The notes beneath the pieces are model-generated. The model searched no databases. It was not told where the DNA came from and was given only the letters and a program-made list of their open reading frames with translations. The translations under genes and the position numbers were made by a program. DNA of 38,393 nt from Ilumatobacteraceae bacterium. Lineage in GTDB: Bacteria > Actinomycetota > Acidimicrobiia > Acidimicrobiales > Ilumatobacteraceae. The stretch is taken from positions 1 to 38,393 of the forward strand of contig JAOBWK010000032.1 of the NCBI GenBank assembly GCA_025463305.1, in the 5' to 3' direction. This document shows, in pieces, positions 17,772-23,685 of this stretch; within the stretch, counting starts at the first letter, position 1; each line of letters begins with the position of its first letter.

Positions 17772-17847
17772 AGCGCCGGGGTTCCGTCGTGAGTGAGTAG
17801 CCCGGAGCGCTCGCGGAGTGGCGTGCGAGCGACGGAACGCCGGGGCT
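17772..17847. repeat. Long imperfect inverted repeat between dihydropyrimidinase and mmsA
   Basis: An 18-nt arm at 17772-17789 (AGCGCCGGGGTTCCGTCG) matches the reverse complement of 17830-17847 at 16 of 18 positions, with a 40-nt spacer. It lies 43 nt past the dihydropyrimidinase stop codon. It could be a terminator or attenuator splitting the locus into two expression units, or an interspersed palindromic repeat of this genome. Confidence 0.55.
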
Positions 17848-17889
17848 CGACCCGGAGCGGAGCAGCACGACGGGACGAAAGCGCCGCGA

Positions 17890-19314
17890 CTACACCAGAT
17901 ATTGCGACAGCCCACGCTTGACAAATTGCCCGTGCCCCTTGCGCCCCACGTATTCGTCGTTCTGGATGACGATCGAACCCCTCGACAACACCGTCTCCAC
18001 CTTGCCGTCGATCACGTACCCCTCCCAGGACGAGTGGTCCATGTTCATGTGGTGCTTGTCGTTGATGCCGATCTTGGTCTGCTTGGTCGGGTCCCAGATG
18101 ACGACGTCGCCGTCGGCACCGGGGGCGATGATGCCCTTCTTCGGATAGAGGCCGAACATGCGCGCCGGGGTGGTGCAGCAGGTCTCGACCCAACGCTCGA
18201 GCGTGATCTCCTTGTTGACCACGCCCTGGTACAGCAGCTCCATGCGGTGCTCGACGCTGCCCATGCCGTTCGGGATGGCCGAGAAGTTGCCGATGCCGAG
18301 CTCCTTCTGATCCTTCATGCAGAACGGGCAGTGATCGGTGGACACGATGGCGATGTCGTTGGTGCGCAGGCCCTTCCAGAGGTCGGCGTGGTGGTTGTGG
18401 GTGTCGTGGGCCGAGCGGATCGGCGGCGAGCACACCCACTTGGCGCCTTCGAAGCCCGGCTTGGCGAGCGTCTCCTCGAGCGTGAGGTACAGGTACTGCG
18501 GGCAGGTCTCGGCGAACACGTTGCGGCCGGCGTCGCGGGCAGCGGCGATGTTCTCGAGCGCCTCGCTGGCCGACACGTGGACGAAGTACAGCGGCACGTT
18601 GCCGGCCACTTGGCTGAGCACGATGGCGCGGTGGGTGGCCTCGCCCTCGAGCGCCGATGGGCGGGTGTAGCTGTGGTACTTGGGATCCGTCTCGCCACGG
18701 CCGAGCGCCTGCTGGACGAGGACGTCGATGGCGATGCCGTTCTCGGCGTGCATCATGATCGTCGAGCCGATCTCGCCGGCCGTCTGCATCGCCTTCAGGA
18801 TCTGACCGTCGTCGCTGTAGAACACGCCGGGGTAGGCCATGAACAGCTTGAAGCTGGTGATGCCCTCGTTGTCCGTGAGGTAGCGCATCGCCTTCAACGC
18901 CTCGTCGTCGACACCGCCGACGATCTGGTGGAACGCGTAGTCGATCGCGCACTCGCCGTCGGCCTTGGCGTGCCAGGTGCCGAGGCTCTCGATGACGTTC
19001 TCGCCGTAGCGCTGGACGGCGAAGTCGATGATGGTGGTGACGCCGCCCCATGCCGCTGCGCGCGTGCCGGTCTCGAACGTGTCGCTGGCGTTGGTGCCAC
19101 CGAACGGCAGCTCCATGTGGGTGTGCGCGTCGATGCCCCCGGGGATGACGTACCGACCGGTGGCGTCGATCGTGACGTCGGCGGTCACGCCCTGCAGCTC
19201 GGCCTGGCCCGGTGCGTACAGCGCCGCGATGGTCTCGCCGTCGATGAGGACATCGATCAGCTGGCGCCCGGTGGGGCTGACGACGGTGCCGTTCGTGATG
19301 AGTGTGCGTGCCAT
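17890..19314 (-). CDS. hydA: Dihydropyrimidinase / D-hydantoinase
   Basis: 474 residues, the normal length. Binuclear zinc ligands are visible: His64 and His66 in IDAHTHMELP, the lysine to be carboxylated K156 in ITSFKLFMAY, His189 in IMMHAEN, His246 in YFVHVSAS and Asp327 in VSTDHCPF. It hydrolyses 5,6-dihydrouracil or dihydrothymine to N-carbamoyl-beta-amino acids (EC 3.5.2.2) and usually also 5-substituted hydantoins. It is cytoplasmic. It follows the beta-ureidopropionase gene by 30 nt on the same strand, so the two form one unit. ATG 19314 fits the family start (MARTLITNGTVV). An allantoinase or phenylhydantoinase role is less likely beside an amidohydrolase of the beta-ureidopropionase type. 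Confidence 0.95.
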   Translation of the reverse strand: MARTLITNGTVVSPTGRQLIDVLIDGETIAALYAPGQAELQGVTADVTIDATGRYVIPGGIDAHTHMELPFGGTNASDTFETGTRAAAWGGVTTIIDFAVQRYGENVIESLGTWHAKADGECAIDYAFHQIVGGVDDEALKAMRYLTDNEGITSFKLFMAYPGVFYSDDGQILKAMQTAGEIGSTIMMHAENGIAIDVLVQQALGRGETDPKYHSYTRPSALEGEATHRAIVLSQVAGNVPLYFVHVSASEALENIAAARDAGRNVFAETCPQYLYLTLEETLAKPGFEGAKWVCSPPIRSAHDTHNHHADLWKGLRTNDIAIVSTDHCPFCMKDQKELGIGNFSAIPNGMGSVEHRMELLYQGVVNKEITLERWVETCCTTPARMFGLYPKKGIIAPGADGDVVIWDPTKQTKIGINDKHHMNMDHSSWEGYVIDGKVETVLSRGSIVIQNDEYVGRKGHGQFVKRGLSQYLV

Positions 19315-19344
19315 GGGGATCTCCGTGTGTCAGCGGTCAGGGGC

Positions 19345-20187
19345 TCAGCGGCGGACGAGCTCGTCGTACGCGTCGGGACGACGATCACGGTAGAACGCCC
19401 AGCGGTCGCGGATCTCGGCGAGCTTGCCCATGTCGAGATCGCGCACGATGAGGTCGGGCTTGTACGGATCGCCGACGTCACCGACGAACTTGCCCTCGGG
19501 ATCGACGAAGTAGCTCTGGCCGTAGAAGTCGTTCTCGCCGAGCTCCTCGATGCCGACCCGGTTGATCGCGCCGACGTAGTAGATGTTGGCGACGGCCGCG
19601 GCCGGCTGCTCGAGCCGCCACAGGTACTCGCTCAGGCCGCGGTGGGTGGCCGACGGGTTGAACACGATCTGCGCGCCGTTCAGGCCGAGCGCCCGCCAGC
19701 CTTCGGGGAAGTGGCGGTCGTAGCAGATGTAGATGCCGACCTTGCCGACTGCGGTGTCGAACACGGGGTAACCACCGGTACCGGGCGTGAAGTAGAACTT
19801 CTCCCAGAACCCCTTGGTCTGGGGGATGTGCTGCTTGCGGTACTTGCCGAGGTACGTGCCGTCGGCATCGATGATGGCCGCGGTGTTGAAGTAGAGGCCG
19901 GGCTGGACGATCTCGTACATCGGCAGCACCATCACCATGCCGAGCTCCTTGGCCAGCGACTGGAAGCGCTTGGTGGTGGGGCCGTCGGGGATGTACTCGG
20001 TGTAGCCGTAGTACTCGGTCTCCTGGACCTGGCAGAAGTACGGGCCGTAGAAGAGCTCCTGGAAGCAGATGACCTTCGCGCCCTGGGCTGCGGCCTCGCG
20101 GGCGGCCGCCTCGTGCTTGGCGATCATCTCGTCCTTGGAGCCGGGCCAGTCCGTCTGCACCAACGCTGCTCGAACGATCTCTGCCAC
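19345..20187 (-). CDS. Beta-ureidopropionase (N-carbamoyl-beta-alanine amidohydrolase), nitrilase superfamily
   Basis: 280 residues. The nitrilase-superfamily triad is present: Glu44 in ICFQELFYG, Lys118 in KYRKQHIPQ and Cys155 in YICYDRHFPEG. The blocks YYVGAINRVG and FYGQSYFVDPEGKF are also typical. It removes CO2 and ammonia from N-carbamoyl-beta-alanine or N-carbamoyl-beta-aminoisobutyrate (EC 3.5.1.6). The close relative N-carbamoylputrescine amidase is an alternative from sequence alone; the adjacent dihydropyrimidinase decides for the pyrimidine role. The start is GTG 20187, with AGGGGGA upstream. It is the first gene of the minus-strand locus, directly behind a promoter with an overlapping inverted repeat. 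Confidence 0.92.
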   Translation of the reverse strand: MAEIVRAALVQTDWPGSKDEMIAKHEAAAREAAAQGAKVICFQELFYGPYFCQVQETEYYGYTEYIPDGPTTKRFQSLAKELGMVMVLPMYEIVQPGLYFNTAAIIDADGTYLGKYRKQHIPQTKGFWEKFYFTPGTGGYPVFDTAVGKVGIYICYDRHFPEGWRALGLNGAQIVFNPSATHRGLSEYLWRLEQPAAAVANIYYVGAINRVGIEELGENDFYGQSYFVDPEGKFVGDVGDPYKPDLIVRDLDMGKLAEIRDRWAFYRDRRPDAYDELVRR

Positions 20188-20247
20188 GGGTCCCCCTTCG
20201 AGTTCCTGCTGTCACTGGTCCGCGCCGGGCGACGCGTCGAGCGCGAC

Positions 20248-20275
20248 TGTATATGTCACAGGATCGTGCTGACAA
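20248..20275 (-). promoter_or_regulatory. Promoter and operator of the pyrimidine locus
   Basis: On the minus strand TTGTCA (20275-20270) and TATACA (20253-20248), spaced by 16 nt, form a good -35/-10 pair reading towards 20187. An inverted repeat TGTCA (20254-20258) / TGACA (20270-20274) fills the spacer and covers the -35. This is where a repressor or the MocR protein could bind. Roles inferred from position. Confidence 0.55.
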
Positions 20276-20298
20276 TGATCGGTTTGTTACCGTACATT
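20269..20298 (+). promoter_or_regulatory. Possible promoter of the MocR-type gene
   Basis: CTGACA (20269-20274) and TACATT (20293-20298), 18 nt apart, could drive the divergent regulator gene. The -35 shares bases with the operator of the opposite promoter, so both could be controlled together. Confidence 0.35.
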
Positions 20299-20356
20299 GC
20301 TTCACAGGCCGTTCACACTCGGCGGCCGGCCCGACTCGCACACGACAGGCGTGCAG

Positions 20357-21706
20357 ATGCTGACAGACATCGTGGAAGCGGTCGACGACCGCAGCGCCCG
20401 CGGCATCGCCGCCGCGATCGGGCGCATGGTCACGGCCGGATCGCTGGCCACCGACTCTCGACTGCCCACCGTACGGGCGCTGTCTCGGGCGCTCGGCGTG
20501 TCGCCGACGACGGTCAGCGAGGCGTGGCAGACGCTCGCCGCTGTCGGGGCGATCGAGGCTCGCGGACGGCTCGGCACGTTCGTCCGCCAGCCGGTCGGAC
20601 CGGGTGGCCCGCGTCGCTATCGGCGTGTCACCGAGGGACCGGGCCACTTCGCCCTCGACCTCTCGTCGGGCACCCCCGACCCGGATCTCCTGCCCGATCT
20701 CGGCAAGGTCGTCGCCAAGGTCAGCCGGCAGTCGCTCACCAGCAGCTACCTCGACCAGGCGGTGCTGCCCGAGCTCGACGAGTACCTGCGCAACGACTGG
20801 CCGTTCCGCCCCGAGGGGCTGACGGTGGTCGACGGCGCGATGGACGCGCTCGACCGGGTCGCCCAGGTGGTGGTGCGCCTTGGCGACCGCGTCGTCGTCG
20901 AGCACCCGACGTTCCCGCCCCTGCTCGATCTGTTGGAGCAGCTCGGTGCCGAGGTGATCGGCGTCGACGTGGACGCCGAGGGCATGTCGGTCGACGGCCT
21001 GCGCGCCGCGCTCGAGATGCAACCGTCCGCGGTGTTCCTCCAGCCGCGGGCCCACAACCCGACCGGCGCGACGATGTCGGCCAAGCGGCGCAAGGCGCTC
21101 GCCGCGCTGCTCGCGGCGTCGACGGCCGTCATCGTCGAGGACGACCACAGCGGGGAGATCGCCGCCGGTCGGCTGATGAGCTTCGGGCACTCGCTGCCGG
21201 CGCGCACCGTCCACATCCGCAGCTTCTCCAAGAGCCACGGCCCCGACCTCCGCCTCGCCGCGATCGGGGGTGCCGGCGATGTCGTCAGCGCCGTCGCCAA
21301 CCGCCGCCTGCTCGGGCCCGGCTGGAGCAGCCGCATCCTGCAGGCCGTGCTGCTCGGGCTGCTGGTCGATCCCGCCACCGGGCGCACGCTCGAGCGGGCC
21401 CGGCTCGAATACGCCCGCCGTCGCCAACTCGTGGTCGATGTGCTCGCCGAGCACGGCGTCCCCACCGGCCCCGGCGACGGCATCAACCTCTGGATGCGCG
21501 TCGCCGACGAGCGCTCGGCGCTGATCACGCTCGCCGCGCAGGGCATCGGCGCCGCGCCCGGTGAACCGTTCATGGTGCGACCCGACGCCGACTCGCTGCG
21601 GCTCACCGTCGGCCTGCTCGACGGCACGGTGCCCGAGATCCGCGCCACCGCCCGCCGCCTCGCCGACGCCGCCGGCTTCACCCCATCCCGCGCCGGCCAA
21701 CGCTGA
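20357..21706 (+). CDS. MocR-type (GntR-HTH/aminotransferase fusion) regulator
   Basis: 449 residues. The N-terminal GntR winged helix (about 1-75) shows LPTVRALSRALGVSPTTVSEAWQTL and GRLGTFVRQP. The rest is a fold type I aminotransferase-like domain with FLQPRAHNPTGATM, VEDDHSGEIA and the PLP lysine in IRSFSKSHGPDLR. MocR regulators sense PLP with an amino acid or amine ligand. Being divergent from the beta-ureidopropionase gene, it probably controls pyrimidine catabolism; beta-alanine or a related amine would be a logical ligand (inference). A longer frame starts at TTG 20297 but would begin inside the likely promoter; ATG 20357 (or GTG 20351) fits the family. Confidence 0.9.
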   Translation: MLTDIVEAVDDRSARGIAAAIGRMVTAGSLATDSRLPTVRALSRALGVSPTTVSEAWQTLAAVGAIEARGRLGTFVRQPVGPGGPRRYRRVTEGPGHFALDLSSGTPDPDLLPDLGKVVAKVSRQSLTSSYLDQAVLPELDEYLRNDWPFRPEGLTVVDGAMDALDRVAQVVVRLGDRVVVEHPTFPPLLDLLEQLGAEVIGVDVDAEGMSVDGLRAALEMQPSAVFLQPRAHNPTGATMSAKRRKALAALLAASTAVIVEDDHSGEIAAGRLMSFGHSLPARTVHIRSFSKSHGPDLRLAAIGGAGDVVSAVANRRLLGPGWSSRILQAVLLGLLVDPATGRTLERARLEYARRRQLVVDVLAEHGVPTGPGDGINLWMRVADERSALITLAAQGIGAAPGEPFMVRPDADSLRLTVGLLDGTVPEIRATARRLADAAGFTPSRAGQR

Positions 21707-21721
21707 AGACGCCCGTTCCCC

Positions 21722-21830
21722 ACCGGAGGCCGTGTGAAGCGCCCGGCCGGCGCGCTCGGCCTCCAGTGCCGGCCGGCGAAGGCGACCGGAGGCGTTGTGA
21801 CGCGTCCGCCCGGCGGCGAAAGCCTCCGGT
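21722..21830. repeat. Two tandem REP-like palindromic units
   Basis: ACCGGAGGC occurs at 21722 and again at 21785, 63 bp apart, each followed by a related GTGA-GCG/CCCGGCGG-like interior and closed by its complement. Unit 1: GGAGGCCG 21725-21732 pairs with CGGCCTCC 21757-21764. Unit 2: ACCGGAGGC 21785-21793 pairs with GCCTCCGGT 21822-21830. They follow the MocR stop codon by 16 nt, so they may act as terminators. They also look like a repeated palindromic element. Confidence 0.6.
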
Positions 21831-21869
21831 GTACGGTCGAGCATCAGTTGGATCCGCCGCCTCTACGGG

Positions 21870-22112
21870 ATGGACGCACCGGACGACACCCCGCCGGTCG
21901 ACCCGGACTCCGTCGTGCACGTCGCCACGCTGCCCCTCTGGCAGGCGCCGTTGATCGTGGTCGGCCTCGAAGAGGCCGGCATCAAGGCGACGTTCGCCGA
22001 GATCTCATCGCCGCGCGCGGCGATGTCCGGCCAGATCAACGCCCGCGTGTTCGTCGTCGAGCGCGACCGTGTCGCCGCCGAGGCCATCGTCGCCGAGCTC
22101 ACCACCCTCTGA
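21870..22112 (+). CDS. DUF2007-like small protein (putative signal-transducing protein)
   Basis: 80 residues. After a short acidic, Pro-rich N-terminus, residues about 16-78 read HVATLPLWQAPLIVVGLEEAG and later RVFVVERDRVAAEAIVAEL. This pattern (a position covering switching between related ligands, then a V-x-V edge strand) fits the small ferredoxin-like DUF2007 domain. The function of the family is unknown. No signal peptide. ATG 21870 has only a weak GGG upstream. It follows the tandem palindromes and is probably transcribed alone. Confidence 0.6.
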   Translation: MDAPDDTPPVDPDSVVHVATLPLWQAPLIVVGLEEAGIKATFAEISSPRAAMSGQINARVFVVERDRVAAEAIVAELTTL

Positions 22113-22149
22113 CCGAGACGCTCCACGCTCTGACATCGCACTGTCACCT

Positions 22150-22225
22150 CGCGCAAATCGCGCACGAGTGCGCGTGTGGCGCGACCGCGGTCGCTCGAAG
22201 CGCGCACGTGTGCGCGGATTGCGCG
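22150..22225. repeat. 76-bp near-palindrome made of three evenly spaced palindromes
   Basis: The whole element is symmetric about 22187/22188. Its 25-nt outer arms (22150-22174, 22201-22225) match as inverted repeats at 21 of 25 positions. Inside are three local palindromes: CGCGCAC-GA-GTGCGCG (22159-22174), GCGACCGCGGTCGC (22181-22194) and CGCGCAC-GT-GTGCGCG (22201-22216). Their centres are exactly 21 bp apart, two helical turns. It lies between converging genes (stops at 22112 and 22323), where no promoter is needed. It may be a bidirectional terminator, a cruciform or a protein-binding array. Confidence 0.75.
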
Positions 22226-22322
22226 TGGCGTCATCGTGTCGGCGACGGTCGGAGCGAGCGGACCATTCCGGGACTGGATGTTCACACGGGCCGGAACCGG
22301 GCCGATCGTGCGTGCAGTTCGG

Positions 22323-23126
22323 CTACATCGCGCTGCTGCGGAGGAGCTCGTGGGCCATCGGGCAGTCGGCGGCGAGCGCCGACGGGTCGGGATCCACCAG
22401 ACCGTCGGGGCCGATGATGGCGGTGGCCATCGCCAGCGGGACCCGCTCGCACTCGAGCTCCCAGCCATCGCCGGAGTCGTCGAGCCGCTGGAGCAGCGTC
22501 TTCCACATCGGCTCCGGCAGGCGTCGGCCACGTCCGACCACGAACCACACCGGGATCTCGGCGCAGTACGCCACCGCGGCAGCGGCATGGGAGCCGAGCG
22601 AGCAGAGGATGCCGTCGGGGCCGGCGGCGAGCGCCTCGACGATGACGAGATCACTCTCGATGACGGCGGCGGCCGTGCCGAGCGGATCGATCTCCTCGGC
22701 ATCCACATCGGACCGCTGGAGCCGGCGGACGAGGGAGTTGCCGAGGTCGTTGGAGTCGACGACGAACGCGGTGATGTCGCCGCGGCGGATCAGTGCCTCG
22801 CCGGCGAAGTCGGGCCAACCCACCACGAGCACCGACGCGCCATCGGGCAGCAGGTCGACGATGTGATCGGCCGTGGGGTCCTCCTCGATGTGGTCGGACA
22901 ATCCCCACGCCTCGCGGAACGGGTCGGCAGAGGTGACGAGCGACGCGCACAGCCACCACAGCGCACCCGCCGTCGGATGGCGCTCGACGATGCGGCGGCA
23001 GGCCACGACGAGCCCGGCGGGGTCCAGCTCGAGCGCGGAGATCGCCGTCGCGGTCTCGCGGACGAGCATGCGCTGATCACCGCCCGATGAGCGAGCGACG
23101 TACCGCAGCCGTTCGATGGGATGCAC
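22323..23126 (-). CDS. eIF2B/MtnA-like fold protein, function unknown
   Basis: 267 residues. The pattern resembles the eIF-2B alpha/beta/delta / methylthioribose-1-phosphate isomerase fold: an N-terminal helical part with RRIVERHPTAGALWWLCASLV, then Rossmann-like ASVLVVGWPDFAGEALI, SDLVIVEALAAGPDGILCSLGSHAAAAVAYCAEIPVWFVVG. The last block matches the conserved GADAVLANGGVINKIGTYQ-like region in position and shape. I do not see the MtnA catalytic Cys motif, so an isomerase activity is doubtful. The start GTG 23126 has TAGGTT 6 nt upstream, suiting a leaderless transcript. It is divergent from the thioredoxin-like gene (57-nt gap). Confidence 0.6.
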   Translation of the reverse strand: MHPIERLRYVARSSGGDQRMLVRETATAISALELDPAGLVVACRRIVERHPTAGALWWLCASLVTSADPFREAWGLSDHIEEDPTADHIVDLLPDGASVLVVGWPDFAGEALIRRGDITAFVVDSNDLGNSLVRRLQRSDVDAEEIDPLGTAAAVIESDLVIVEALAAGPDGILCSLGSHAAAAVAYCAEIPVWFVVGRGRRLPEPMWKTLLQRLDDSGDGWELECERVPLAMATAIIGPDGLVDPDPSALAADCPMAHELLRSSAM

Positions 23127-23132
23127 GTTTGC

Positions 23133-23138
23133 AACCTA
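23133..23138 (-). promoter_or_regulatory. -10 box TAGGTT of a leaderless start
   Basis: Minus-strand TAGGTT lies 6 nt before GTG 23126. No Shine-Dalgarno sequence. Confidence 0.45.
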
Positions 23139-23170
23139 CTGGGAGCTGGGCGGGTCAGTGCACCGCGCGC

Positions 23171-23176
23171 TACCGT
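23171..23176 (+). promoter_or_regulatory. -10 box TACCGT of a leaderless start
   Basis: TACCGT is followed by 7 nt and then GTG 23184. No Shine-Dalgarno sequence. This helps fix the start of the following gene. Confidence 0.5.
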
Positions 23177-23183
23177 GGCGGTC

Positions 23184-23675
23184 GTGGCCAGCAATCCATC
23201 GCTCGATGTCGTTCTCACCGCCCTCGATGGGGAGAGCCGTCCTCTGGAGGAGTGGCTGACCACGTTCAACCTGGCCTGCGTGATCCTCGATCCGTACACC
23301 AACGAGAGCTCGTGGATCCTCAAGACGGCGGCCCGCGTGCTGAACGGCTTCCGTGGCGCCGACGTGCGGGTGAACTTCGTGGTCACCTGCGACGCCGACG
23401 ACGCCAAGCGCTTCCTCGGGCCGCTCGCCGAGGAGTTCCTGGTCTTCACCGATCCCTCCCGCGACTTCGTGCGCTCGCTCGGCCTGGCCACGTTGCCGGC
23501 GTTCGTGTTCGTCTCGATGGACGGTCACGCCGCCGCTGCCGCCGAGGGCTGGAAGGCCTCCGAGTGGAGCAAGGTGGCCGACACCATCGCCAAGGCCACC
23601 GTGTGGTCACGACCGTCGATCCCCGCCTCGGGCGATCCGGTTGCCTTCGCGGGCACCCCAGCGCTGGCCCAGTAG
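23184..23675 (+). CDS. Thioredoxin-like fold conserved protein
   Basis: 164 residues. Segments such as LACVILDPYTNESSWILKTAARVL, VRVNFVVTCDADDAKRFLG, FLVFTDPSRDFVRSLGLATLPAFVFVSMDG and AAAAEGWKASEWSKVADTIA follow the order of a thioredoxin fold, including the cis-Pro segment LPAFVFV. The usual CxxC active site is not present, so it is probably not an active thiol oxidoreductase. The function is unknown. GTG 23184 is chosen because TACCGT sits 7 nt before it and homology-like sequence starts there. It ends 10 nt before hrpB and is probably co-transcribed with it. Confidence 0.65.
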   Translation: MASNPSLDVVLTALDGESRPLEEWLTTFNLACVILDPYTNESSWILKTAARVLNGFRGADVRVNFVVTCDADDAKRFLGPLAEEFLVFTDPSRDFVRSLGLATLPAFVFVSMDGHAAAAAEGWKASEWSKVADTIAKATVWSRPSIPASGDPVAFAGTPALAQ

Positions 23676-23685
23676 TCGAGGTCGC

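Noticed and set aside
20297..20356. Longer MocR start at TTG 20297
   Set aside because: The codon lies inside the likely -10 box and the extra 20 residues show no family similarity.
17818..21564. A 1248-codon open frame on the plus strand
   Set aside because: It is antisense to the dihydropyrimidinase and beta-ureidopropionase genes and then runs out of frame through the MocR gene. Its product is an Arg/Asp/Val-rich low-complexity string with no domain.
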